Shown: positions 28,070 through 36,589 of the stretch, in pieces | How positions within the stretch are numbered: position 1 is the first letter of the stretch | Layout: each line of letters starts with the position of its first letter | NCBI GenBank assembly: GCA_000803105.1 | Contig: JTDA01000017.1 | Coordinates: forward strand, 26,438-90,437 | Direction: 5' to 3' | Length of the DNA stretch: 64,000 nt | From: Coprobacter secundus | Lineage (GTDB): Bacteria > Bacteroidota > Bacteroidia > Bacteroidales > Coprobacteraceae | Made by a program: the position numbers and the translations under genes | Notes under the pieces: generated by a model | The model's input: the letters and a program-made list of their open reading frames with translations, nothing else | The model's database searches: none | Told to the model about the DNA's origin: nothing

Positions 28070-28125
28070 CCTTTCGGTAAAAGTTCAATATATTTTAATT
28101 ATAACCGACTCTTTCGGCTTCTTAT

Positions 28126-28203
28126 TGGTGGGCGTTGACGGATTCGAACCGCCGACCCTCTGCTTGTAAGGCAGATGCTCTGAACCAGCTGAGCTAAACG
28201 CCC
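28126..28203 (-). tRNA. tRNA-Val (anticodon TAC), CCA encoded
   Basis: This is an identical tRNA to the copy at 27992-28069, with CCA encoded. The flanking sequence matches too, apart from a few changes. Confidence 0.97.
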
Positions 28204-28263
28204 CCTTTCGGTAAAAGTTCAATATATTTTAAATCATGGCCGACTTTTTCGGCTTCTTATCGG

Positions 28264-28338
28264 TGGGCGTTGACGGATTCGAACCGCCGACCCTCTGCTT
28301 GTAAGGCAGATGCTCTGAACCAGCTGAGCTAAACGCCC
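28264..28338 (-). tRNA. tRNA-Val (anticodon TAC), no encoded CCA
   Basis: The tRNA body is identical to the other two, but the three bases after the discriminator read CCG instead of CCA. The tRNA would need CCA addition after trimming. It is nearest to the promoter. Confidence 0.96.
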
Positions 28339-28363
28339 GATAGGATTTGCTTCAAAAGCGAGG

Positions 28364-28394
28364 CAAAGGTAATTTTTCTTTTTTAATTTTCAAA
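28364..28394 (-). promoter_or_regulatory. Promoter of tRNA-Val array
   Basis: On the minus strand TTTG (28391-28394), 19 bases, then TACCTTTG (28364-28371) is a full Bacteroidetes consensus, 25 bases before the first tRNA. Confidence 0.75.
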
Positions 28395-28455
28395 GTGAAT
28401 ATACATTTTTCTCAAAAAATATTTATTATTTTTCGGTTTATCGACTAATAACCAT

Positions 28456-28463
28456 TACCTTTG
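28456..28463 (+). promoter_or_regulatory. -7 box of purB
   Basis: TACCTTTG lies 21 bases before the ATG at 28485. It overlaps a possible TTG start at 28461, which argues against that start. Confidence 0.6.
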
Positions 28464-28484
28464 CCATGTATAAATCTTCAACAC

Positions 28485-29828
28485 ATGGAACTATCATCAC
28501 TAACTGCCATCTCTCCAGTGGATGGTCGCTATCGGAGCAAAGTTGCTATTTTGTCAGATTATTTTTCAGAATTTGCCTTGATTCGTTATCGGGTACGGGT
28601 GGAAATAGAATATTTTATTGCATTATGTGAATTGCCCTTACCTCAATTGAAAGGAGTAGATTCTGCATTATTTCCAGAATTGAGAAAGATATATATTGAT
28701 TTCTCTATTACTGATGCTGAGCGTATTAAATCTATTGAGTCGATAACAAATCATGATGTAAAAGCTGTAGAATATTTTATAAAAGAAAAATTTGATCTTT
28801 TGCATTTAGAACAGTATAAAGAATTTATTCACTTTGGACTTACATCTCAGGATATTAATAATACATCGGTTCCGTTATCTATCAAAGAAGCATTAAATCA
28901 AGTGTATTATCCGATGTTAGATGAGTTAATAGGTAAACTCCAAGGTTTTGCAGATGAATGGAAAAATATTCCGATGTTAGCGAAAACCCACGGGCAACCA
29001 GCGTCTCCAACTCGTTTAGGAAAAGAAATCAAGGTTTTTGTTTATCGTCTGGAACAGCAATTGAAGGTGATGAAGGATGTATGTATCAGTGGAAAGTTTG
29101 GTGGTGCTACGGGGAATTATAATGCTCACCGGCTGGCTTTTCCAAATACAGACTGGAAATTGTTCGGAAATAAATTCTTGAGTGAGAAGTTAGGTATTTC
29201 TCGGGAAGAGTGGACGACACAAATATCGAATTATGATAATATGGCTGCACTTTTTGACGCCATGCGCCGTATCAATATTATTTTGATGGATTTGGATAAA
29301 GATTTTTGGCAATATATTTCGATGGAATATTTTAAGCAAAAGATTAAGGAAGGAGAGGTGGGGTCGTCTGCTATGCCTCATAAGGTAAATCCTATTGATT
29401 TTGAAAATTCAGAAGGGAATTTGGGCATTGCGAATGCAATATTGGACCATTTATCTATGAAATTACCTATCTCTCGTTTACAACGAGATTTGACAGACTC
29501 TACGGTATTACGCAATATTGGGGTGCCTATGGCACATACTTTAATAGCCTTTCAGAGTACATTGAAAGGTCTAAGTAAACTATTGTTAAACGAATCAGCT
29601 ATTTATCGAGATTTAGATAATATGTGGAGTGTTGTAGCTGAAGGTATCCAGACTATACTTCGTCGAGAAGGGTATCCGAAGCCTTATGAGACGTTAAAGG
29701 CCTTGACAAGAACTAATGGAATTATCAATGAAGAATCGATTCAAGCTTTTATTGAGACGTTGGATGTATCAGAAGATGTAAAAGATGAGTTGAGAAAAAT
29801 CTCGCCACATACTTATACTGGAATATAG
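28485..29828 (+). CDS. purB: Adenylosuccinate lyase
   Basis: This 447-residue cytoplasmic enzyme of the fumarase/aspartase superfamily cleaves SAICAR and adenylosuccinate in purine synthesis. It shows the N-terminal LTAISPVDGRYRSKV, HFGLTSQDINNTS, the catalytic His in KTHGQPASPT and the signature loop GSSAMPHKVNPIDFEN (about residues 294-309) with the catalytic Ser. I chose the ATG at 28485 over the TTG at 28461, since the latter lies in the -7 box. The gene appears monocistronic. Confidence 0.97.
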   Translation: MELSSLTAISPVDGRYRSKVAILSDYFSEFALIRYRVRVEIEYFIALCELPLPQLKGVDSALFPELRKIYIDFSITDAERIKSIESITNHDVKAVEYFIKEKFDLLHLEQYKEFIHFGLTSQDINNTSVPLSIKEALNQVYYPMLDELIGKLQGFADEWKNIPMLAKTHGQPASPTRLGKEIKVFVYRLEQQLKVMKDVCISGKFGGATGNYNAHRLAFPNTDWKLFGNKFLSEKLGISREEWTTQISNYDNMAALFDAMRRINIILMDLDKDFWQYISMEYFKQKIKEGEVGSSAMPHKVNPIDFENSEGNLGIANAILDHLSMKLPISRLQRDLTDSTVLRNIGVPMAHTLIAFQSTLKGLSKLLLNESAIYRDLDNMWSVVAEGIQTILRREGYPKPYETLKALTRTNGIINEESIQAFIETLDVSEDVKDELRKISPHTYTGI

Positions 29829-29834
29829 GAACAA

Positions 29835-29875
29835 AAGGGCGTAATCAATAATATTTCGGATTATGCCTTTTTTGT
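29835..29875. terminator. Terminator between purB and helicase gene
   Basis: An imperfect hairpin (AAGGGCGTAATCA with GGATTATGCC and a T-run) lies between the convergent genes and probably serves purB. Confidence 0.55.
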
Positions 29876-29884
29876 CTTTGTTAA

Positions 29885-32800
29885 TTATATTTGAAAAAAA
29901 GCTCCTTTATTTTTGATATATTCTATCAACTGTCGATAAATAGTATCGCGTTCCAACCAGAGAGGATTACCGATGACAATCATCTGTTCTCTCGCTCGGG
30001 TGAGGGCGACATTGAGTTTCCGGTCTATTAGCTGCCCGTTTTCTTCGAATGTGTTGCAGAGAAATTGTAATTGGAAAGGAGTGTTAACACAGCAAGAGAA
30101 TATCATTACATCTCTTTGTCCTCCTTGGAAGCGTTCCACAGTATCTATTGTAACAGATAGAAGTTCTGTAATTCCCGTATTTCCCAGTTCTTTTTTTATC
30201 GTTGCAATTTGACTTCGGTAAGGTGTGATTATTCCTAAATGTTTTTCTGGAACAAATGACTCTTTTTTTGTGATTCTATGATATATGACCGCAGAAATAC
30301 GCGCAGCCCATTGTGCTTCGTTTACGTTTGTCTTGTATGAGGATATTTTATTTTTTCCGGAAATAGATATGAATGCAATACGATGAGATAAAATTTTTTG
30401 TATTTGAGGTTCTGCTTCAGGTATGTAAGGCAATGATTTTTCTTGCTGATGAGGTAAAGGAATTGGATATAGCTCCCCTCCGTAGAAAGTTTTTGCTGGG
30501 AAATTTCCTATTTCTGGATGCATACGTCCCTGTCGAGTTAGTTTGTCAATGAATAGAGAATTGGGCTCAATTGTTTTTTCATATCGATATAATCGTTCAA
30601 ATAGAGACTCACGTAAATTATATAAACCTATATTTCTAAGTTCTGGAGTTTTGACTTCAGAGAGTTCTTGGTTTTGTGTAACGATAGCAGGCAATTGTTT
30701 ATGGTCTCCAATTAAGATAAACTTTCCGATGGCATTATTGCCGTTAGAATCGATACAGCAGAGCAGTCCCAGTAAGTGGGGTTCCAATATTTGAGAGGCT
30801 TCATCTATGATAGCGACATCGAAGTGTTTTAATTTGAATAAATCCATTCTAGCATTTAGAGTTGTAAGGGTGGAAACAAATATTCGATGGTGATTTAAAA
30901 TTTCTAATACATCACTTCTCCGTTGACAGGTAATTAATATTTTATCAAGAAGATGCTTGTGAAATATTTTATCACAAGAAATTTCGTTTCCTAATCGTAT
31001 AAATGGTAGGTCGGGACTGATGGATATTAAAGAATTACATATTTCGTCTACGGCTTTGTGAGTATAAGCTATGAGCAAAATATTGGATTCTGACTCTTGT
31101 AAATAACTTTCGACTATTTTTTTGAGGGCATGAGATGTTTTGCCTGTCCCAGGAGGACCCACTAATAAAAAATAGTCTTGGGCAGATAATGCTTTCGCTA
31201 CAATACGGTCGATATCTGTTTCTCCAGATTGTAATAGATTGAGATATTTTTTTTCTCTGATGCGTGGGCGACGTTTACCCAATAATAAGCTACGCCTGTC
31301 GTCATTTGCTTGTAAAAAGTAAGCTAATCCGCGATACATTGATGTAAATCCTACGTCTAAGTAATCTCGTTCTATGGCATACTGTTCATTAACTGGAAGT
31401 ACATGACTATTTCTTTGGCATATACGCATTATTAATAGCAGGTGTTCAGATGTGATAGATTCTATGTAGGCTTTAAATATTTGTTGATTACAAGCATTAT
31501 CTTTGTCTGAATGGTATCGATATAATATAACGATGTCGCCTTTTCTGAAATTAGGTTCTGTAGAATTACCAGAAGATATGATCCGACAGAAAGAAAGATA
31601 TTGTCCCGATTCTGTCAGGGTACTTTCTTTCAAGATTAAACCAGTTATCATTTCTCCTGATTCCCTTTTTTCTATTGGAGAAACATTCCATAAAGTTGAT
31701 AACCCGCGAGTGGAGTCATAATATATTTCTCCGGCTTTTGTCACATATTGTTCTTTGGTAATAAAAGTGAAAATAGACATAAAGTACAGATTATCAATAG
31801 TTGGTAGAGTCTTTATTTGATATGCAAAGTTATCAATGGGCTTTCGTAGGTATTTTTCCCAAAATGGACTATTTATTTTCTTTTGATTTAATTCTTGGCT
31901 AGATATGTGGAATAATACACTTTGACTATATTCAGGAGAGTTATGTGCTTGCAGTAAATACTCTTGAGCCACGATTTCGTTTCGTAAGTTAATGGCTTTT
32001 TTTATTAATGCCTTTAGTACTGTCATCGGGTATAGTTGCGGATAGCGAGAATATAACAGATATGCTTTTATTTTGTTGTAACTGATATTTAAATTAAAAT
32101 GTAGTACTGCAAAATATAAAAGCATTTGTACATAATGATTTTCACTGTATGTAGACAATTTCCCAATCTGTATTTCTTTTCCTTTACCAGATTTTAATTC
32201 GATGAAGGCAGAAAGGTCATCACAAAGGAAATCGAGTCTTCCCTGTAATCCCAATGCCTCACAAATAAAGGATGGTTCGAGCAAAGCCTTTTCTTTTGAA
32301 ATGCCAAAGAGGGATAACTCATTTCTTACGATATGACATAAGTTATCAAATTGCCGTTTACAATCTGAAAAAAATTCTCGGTTTGATTTTTCGTCTTGTA
32401 AGTCAGGACATGCCGCTATTCCAAATGGATTTTGTCGGAATGCCTTTTGCATGACGTCAAAGTAATTTACAGGATGTTCAGCTTTCTCATTTACTAATTC
32501 ATCTAAAAAAAGATTAGCTATATTTCCAAGTAAAATATATCTTGTGTTTTTATCTATACTTAGTCGGTTCAGCAGATAATTTAAAGGATGAGCTCCATAT
32601 TCCTTAAAGCACTCTGCTACTGCGCTGATATCTAATAATATATCTGGTTCGATGATAATTATATCAGCAGAATAGGAATTCCTATTTTCATCTGATGTAA
32701 CTTGGATGAAGTTGAGCTGCATTCCTGGTTGGAGAGCTTTTAAAGTTCCACTAAAAGGCTTCTCTTTTTCTTCTTTAAATGAATGTAGAGTGACAGAAAC

Positions 32801-33301
32801 TGGAGTATTGTCGGCTGAATTGTGCGGTATGACTAATAACTGTCCAGAGCTATCAAAGCCGATAAATGTGGCACGTATCTTTTTTATAACCTGTTCTGGA
32901 AGAAATATTGTCTCAGATTGAGTCGGGAAGGGGATAGGAAGAAAATGAATTGGGATTTGTTTGTGGCATAGTTCTCCTATAGCAAATGCCATTAAACGAA
33001 TATCATTTTGTATCAATTGCTCTTCGTCCTCAGATAGCAGTTCTCTATTCAGAGTTTCCTGAGCATGTATACGAACGGTATTGAGTGCTGTTCGTACTTT
33101 TGAATTTCCTTCGCTGATAGCTCCGATACGAGCAAATAAATTCGGATAATTTTTTCCTTTGTCCGATAATAGTTGACGTGAGAATAAATCAAGTAGCTCG
33201 TAAAGTTGACGATATCGTTCGCGTATACTAAAACTATCTCTTGTTTGTAAAGAGACAAGTATATCAAAATATTCTGAAATGTAAATAACAGGATTATTCA
33301 T
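29885..33301 (-). CDS. Dna2-like superfamily 1 helicase with PD-(D/E)XK nuclease domain
   Basis: This 1138-residue protein has an N-terminal region of unknown fold, a PD-(D/E)XK nuclease core (QGRLDFL...AFIELKSGK, about residues 350-370), and a C-terminal SF1B helicase of the DNA2/NAM7 type. The helicase has Walker A GPPGTGKTSHAL (about 712-723), Walker B IIDEASQ (about 828-834), GDHKQLPAIV, QGRMHPEIGNF, ITPYRSQ and NVALTRAREQ (about 1100). It should unwind and cut DNA, or act in repair. It is followed downstream on the same strand by purB in convergent orientation, and preceded at six bases by a DUF4919 gene. Confidence 0.85.
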   Translation of the reverse strand: MNNPVIYISEYFDILVSLQTRDSFSIRERYRQLYELLDLFSRQLLSDKGKNYPNLFARIGAISEGNSKVRTALNTVRIHAQETLNRELLSEDEEQLIQNDIRLMAFAIGELCHKQIPIHFLPIPFPTQSETIFLPEQVIKKIRATFIGFDSSGQLLVIPHNSADNTPVSVTLHSFKEEKEKPFSGTLKALQPGMQLNFIQVTSDENRNSYSADIIIIEPDILLDISAVAECFKEYGAHPLNYLLNRLSIDKNTRYILLGNIANLFLDELVNEKAEHPVNYFDVMQKAFRQNPFGIAACPDLQDEKSNREFFSDCKRQFDNLCHIVRNELSLFGISKEKALLEPSFICEALGLQGRLDFLCDDLSAFIELKSGKGKEIQIGKLSTYSENHYVQMLLYFAVLHFNLNISYNKIKAYLLYSRYPQLYPMTVLKALIKKAINLRNEIVAQEYLLQAHNSPEYSQSVLFHISSQELNQKKINSPFWEKYLRKPIDNFAYQIKTLPTIDNLYFMSIFTFITKEQYVTKAGEIYYDSTRGLSTLWNVSPIEKRESGEMITGLILKESTLTESGQYLSFCRIISSGNSTEPNFRKGDIVILYRYHSDKDNACNQQIFKAYIESITSEHLLLIMRICQRNSHVLPVNEQYAIERDYLDVGFTSMYRGLAYFLQANDDRRSLLLGKRRPRIREKKYLNLLQSGETDIDRIVAKALSAQDYFLLVGPPGTGKTSHALKKIVESYLQESESNILLIAYTHKAVDEICNSLISISPDLPFIRLGNEISCDKIFHKHLLDKILITCQRRSDVLEILNHHRIFVSTLTTLNARMDLFKLKHFDVAIIDEASQILEPHLLGLLCCIDSNGNNAIGKFILIGDHKQLPAIVTQNQELSEVKTPELRNIGLYNLRESLFERLYRYEKTIEPNSLFIDKLTRQGRMHPEIGNFPAKTFYGGELYPIPLPHQQEKSLPYIPEAEPQIQKILSHRIAFISISGKNKISSYKTNVNEAQWAARISAVIYHRITKKESFVPEKHLGIITPYRSQIATIKKELGNTGITELLSVTIDTVERFQGGQRDVMIFSCCVNTPFQLQFLCNTFEENGQLIDRKLNVALTRAREQMIVIGNPLWLERDTIYRQLIEYIKNKGAFFQI

Positions 33302-33307
33302 TTCAGG

Positions 33308-34018
33308 TCAATCTTTATACTTGCGTTCGTATTCTTGTAATATGCGACTTACATTGAAATAATATCCCTTTACGTTTAATGGATTTTTTTCGACTTCAAG
33401 ATAGTCGAAGGTCGGTTCTATGAAAGTATATTTAGCTCCTGTAAATCCCATCCGGTTTACAACATCGTATTCATGTGTTGTGTAGATGACATACCAAGCT
33501 GTTTCCGGTTTTTCTCCATTTCCAGTTGACAAAATAGCATTGACAATATTTTTGAGTTTATATTCCCATATTGCTGCAATATCTTTCATTTTTTTTTGCT
33601 TGTAAGCATATATAAGCATATTTATCTGTCTGAGATCAAATGGAAAATCATCGATAGCTAAAGTTGCATATTTGATGATACTGTCACATTCCGTTGTTGA
33701 ATGTTCATAGCGGGCATACAAATTAGCAAGTTTTTCTATGTGAGGGGAGATTCGGTAGGGATTATAGCTTTCTTGGAAGCTATACCCTAAATATAGATGT
33801 CTGAATTCATTTAGTGTAAGAGTTGTATCATTATTTATGTATCTTCTCATCAGCCTGGGATAGTACATTTCTGAGTTGAAATCTCGGATAGAAGATTCTA
33901 TTTTTTTTAAGTTAGGAATGTCCATTTCTATCTCTTGTGCTGATCCGGTATTGCCAAAAAGTAAAGTACAAAAAATAATGTAGAGGATATATTTTGCTGA
34001 TATATAATTATTTTTCAT
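33308..34018 (-). CDS. DUF4919 domain protein, secreted
   Basis: This 236-residue protein has a signal peptide (about 1-27, ending GSAQ) followed by a DUF4919 domain with the typical MYYPRLMRRYINNDTTL (about 51-67) and LGYSFQESYNPY stretches. Its function is unknown and it is probably periplasmic. It lies six bases upstream of the helicase gene, so the two may be co-transcribed, although their jobs look unrelated. Confidence 0.78.
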   Translation of the reverse strand: MKNNYISAKYILYIIFCTLLFGNTGSAQEIEMDIPNLKKIESSIRDFNSEMYYPRLMRRYINNDTTLTLNEFRHLYLGYSFQESYNPYRISPHIEKLANLYARYEHSTTECDSIIKYATLAIDDFPFDLRQINMLIYAYKQKKMKDIAAIWEYKLKNIVNAILSTGNGEKPETAWYVIYTTHEYDVVNRMGFTGAKYTFIEPTFDYLEVEKNPLNVKGYYFNVSRILQEYERKYKD

Positions 34019-34135
34019 TTGATATAATTTTGAATCTTTACAAATTTACATAATCTTTCGATGAAAAGTGTAAAGAGAAATCTTAAATGTTCTTGATTCT
34101 TTCATTACGTAGTATGTTGGAAAAAATAAAAATAT

Positions 34136-34168
34136 CGGGAATAAATATTAGGTGAGTATTTATTCCCG
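34136..34168 (-). terminator. Terminator of pst-phoU operon
   Basis: A 12-bp stem (34136-34147 with 34157-34168) with a nine-base loop lies 31 bases after the phoU stop. On the minus strand it is followed by a T-rich run. Confidence 0.75.
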
Positions 34169-34198
34169 AGAAATAGTATAATAAGAAAATTTTATTTT

Positions 34199-34870
34199 TT
34201 ATTCTGCTTTTTTATCAGCATGCTTTAGAATTTTGGCATCAAGATAGAAAATGATTTCTTCTGCCATATTATTACAATGGTCTCCAATTCGTTCCATTTT
34301 TCGAATAATGCTAATTAAATTTAGACATTCAAGGGCACGGTCAGGATTGTCCTGTATATATTTAGCTATTATTTCAGTGGCAGCGCGATTTATTTCGTCT
34401 ACTCGATTATCTAGTTCAAATATTCCGGCAGCAAGAAAAGATTTTTCTTCTTCGAGGGCCTCTTTACCCATTGACATCATTTTTTTTGTCGTATCTATCA
34501 TTTCACGTATACTGGTTTTGTCTATCAATTCTGCATCGAGGCTGATTTGAGGGAAATCAATGACAAATCTTGACATACCTTCACAAAAATCTGCAATACG
34601 TTCAAGGTTCGTGTTTATTTTTAGCATGGCCAGTACAAATCGGAGATCTACGGCAACGGGAGTGTAAAGAGCAATAATATCTTCACAATCACTATCTATT
34701 TTAAGTTCAAACGCATTTACTCTTTTTTCCCGTAGAATGACCTCCCGAGCTAAATCTTTATCAAGAGATAACATGGCTTCTCCAGCTCTATTGAGTTGAG
34801 AATATACCATTGCCCACATACTGAGTACCTCGTTTTTTAGGTCATCCAGTTCTTTTTCAATATATTTCAT
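34199..34870 (-). CDS. phoU: Phosphate transport regulator PhoU
   Basis: This 223-residue all-helical protein has two PhoU repeats (about 15-100 and 115-205), with the conserved acidic metal-binding stretches LKIDSDCEDIIALY and IRKMERIGDHCNNMAEEIIFY. PhoU restrains Pst and the PhoR/PhoB system when phosphate is plentiful. It is the last gene of the pst operon, 61 bases after pstB. It is cytoplasmic or membrane-associated. Confidence 0.95.
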   Translation of the reverse strand: MKYIEKELDDLKNEVLSMWAMVYSQLNRAGEAMLSLDKDLAREVILREKRVNAFELKIDSDCEDIIALYTPVAVDLRFVLAMLKINTNLERIADFCEGMSRFVIDFPQISLDAELIDKTSIREMIDTTKKMMSMGKEALEEEKSFLAAGIFELDNRVDEINRAATEIIAKYIQDNPDRALECLNLISIIRKMERIGDHCNNMAEEIIFYLDAKILKHADKKAE

Positions 34871-34931
34871 AATATTATATATTTGATATTTTAGATAATC
34901 AGGTAATCAATCAAAGATAATATTTTATTTT

Positions 34932-35684
34932 TTATCCAAAACGTCCAGTAATATAATTTTGGGTCGATTGATGGTCAGGATGTGTGAATATTTTACGAGT
35001 ATCTCCGAATTCGATTAATTTTCCTAAATAGAAATAAGCGGTTTTATCGCTGATGCGGGAAGCTTGTTGCATATTATGAGTGACAATGATGATTGTATAT
35101 TGCTCCTTTAATTCATGTATTAGTTCTTCTATTTTTGCTGTAGAAATTGGATCCAGAGCTGATGCAGGTTCATCCATGAGTAGTACACTGGGAGCCATGG
35201 CCATAGCACGTGCAATACAAAGACGCTGTTGTTGCCCACCAGAAAGAGCAAATGCAGATTTTTTTAGTTTATCTTTTACTTCATCCCACAAGGCTGCTCC
35301 TCGTAGAGACTGTTCAACTCGGTTTTCTATATATGTTTTATCTTTTATTCCATTTACTCGTAGCCCATAAGCTACATTCTCGAATATCGATTTAGGGAAT
35401 GGATTGGGTTTTTGGAATACCATACCGACTTTCTTTCTTAATTCATCAACCTTGACATCTTTTCGATAAATGTCTTTGCCCTCAAAAAGAATCTCGCCTT
35501 CCAGCCGGACACCGTCAATGAGATCATTCATTCTATTCAATAACCGTAAAAATGTAGATTTTCCACATCCCGATGGACCGATAAAAGCAACAACATTGTT
35601 TTTTTCAACTTGTAGATTTATATTTTTCAATGCCTGAAATTCCCCGTAGAAAAAATTGACATTCTTGGCTTCGATAGTATACAT
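34932..35684 (-). CDS. pstB: Phosphate ABC transporter ATP-binding protein
   Basis: This 250-residue ABC ATPase has Walker A GPSGCGKST (about 36-44), signature ALSGGQQQRL and Walker B VLLMDEPASALDPIS, with the switch His in VTHNMQQA. PstB powers phosphate import with PstA and PstC. Length and all motifs are normal. It is 19 bases after pstA. Confidence 0.97.
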   Translation of the reverse strand: MYTIEAKNVNFFYGEFQALKNINLQVEKNNVVAFIGPSGCGKSTFLRLLNRMNDLIDGVRLEGEILFEGKDIYRKDVKVDELRKKVGMVFQKPNPFPKSIFENVAYGLRVNGIKDKTYIENRVEQSLRGAALWDEVKDKLKKSAFALSGGQQQRLCIARAMAMAPSVLLMDEPASALDPISTAKIEELIHELKEQYTIIIVTHNMQQASRISDKTAYFYLGKLIEFGDTRKIFTHPDHQSTQNYITGRFG

Positions 35685-35703
35685 ATTTTTGTATTTCTAA
35701 TGT

Positions 35704-36588
35704 TTAAATTTTGTTTTTGTCTGTAAAATGTTTTCTTATCATATTTGCGATAAGATTTAATATCAATACAATAAATATAAGTACCAGTGCTGTACCATAA
35801 GCCATACCTCTGGAAGCTTCGATATCTGTCCCACTGGTAGATATAACGTATAAATGATAAGGCAATGCCATTACTTGGTCAAATATGCTCGTTGGTAATT
35901 GGGGGAGAAAATAGGCTACAGCAGTAAATAGTATGGGTGCTGTTTCACCGGATACTCTTCCTATAGATAGGATAAGCCCTGTAATGATGTTGGGGAGAGC
36001 CATAGGTAATATAACTTTACGTATTGTCTCCAGTTGTGTGGCTCCTAATGCAAGACTTCCTTCTCGGAAACTGTTGTCAATACTTTTTAGAGCTTCTTCT
36101 GTTGTACGTATTACGAGTGGTAAGGACATGAGACCTAATGTTAGAGAGCCGGCAATGATTGAGTCACCGAACCCTAAAAAATTAACAAAGAGCGACATTC
36201 CAAATAATCCGAAAACAACAGATGGTACACCACTTAAGTTATTGGTCATAATACGGATAAAACTGATTAGCTTTCCATTTTTAGCATATTCGTTCATGTA
36301 TATGCCAGACATGATTCCGATAGGGAAACTGAATAGGCAGCTCCCGATAACCAGGCATAATGTCCCAACAATAGCAGGAAATATACCTCCTGAGGTCATT
36401 CCTTCTTGAGGTGCTTTTGAGAGAAAATCCCAATTAATGACACCAATGCCATTTTTTATAATGAAAAATAAGATAGCAAATAAAATGGCAACTATTGATA
36501 GGCTGAAGAACCTAAATAAGATAAAGGCTATTTTTTGAGTTAAACGTTTTCTGCTTCCTACAGATTCTTGCATTAATTGAGGTGCCAT
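35704..36588 (-). CDS. pstA: Phosphate ABC transporter permease PstA
   Basis: This 294-residue protein has about six membrane helices and the permease EAA loop near residues 172-191 (SFREGSLALGATQLETIRKV). It forms the inner membrane channel with PstC. Its start codon is one base beyond the pstC stop, which suggests tight co-translation. Confidence 0.95.
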   Translation of the reverse strand: MAPQLMQESVGSRKRLTQKIAFILFRFFSLSIVAILFAILFFIIKNGIGVINWDFLSKAPQEGMTSGGIFPAIVGTLCLVIGSCLFSFPIGIMSGIYMNEYAKNGKLISFIRIMTNNLSGVPSVVFGLFGMSLFVNFLGFGDSIIAGSLTLGLMSLPLVIRTTEEALKSIDNSFREGSLALGATQLETIRKVILPMALPNIITGLILSIGRVSGETAPILFTAVAYFLPQLPTSIFDQVMALPYHLYVISTSGTDIEASRGMAYGTALVLIFIVLILNLIANMIRKHFTDKNKI

Positions 36589-36589
36589 A

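Larger units (their letters stand above)
27992..28338. repeat. Tandem array of three tRNA-Val units of about 134 bases
   Basis: The three tRNA genes are identical, and the spacers between them are near-identical as well: both carry the string TTCGGTAAAAGTTCAATATA. Unit spacing is 134-135 bases. This indicates recent tandem duplication of a tRNA plus flank. Confidence 0.9.

Noticed and set aside
27783..28088. Open frame of 101 codons on the minus strand over a tRNA
   Set aside because: It overlaps a tRNA-Val gene, and its reading is just the tRNA translated.
27992..28338. CRISPR-like regular repeats
   Set aside because: The repeats are whole tRNA-Val genes with a clear cloverleaf and anticodon, and there are no cas genes in the window.
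28461..28484. TTG start for purB
   Set aside because: The TTG overlaps the TACCTTTG promoter box, and the ATG at 28485 begins the conserved MELSSLTAISPVDGRY sequence.
29190..29381. Antisense open frames in purB, helicase, parC and other genes
   Set aside because: They lack promoters and domains and lie on the opposite strand of well-supported genes.
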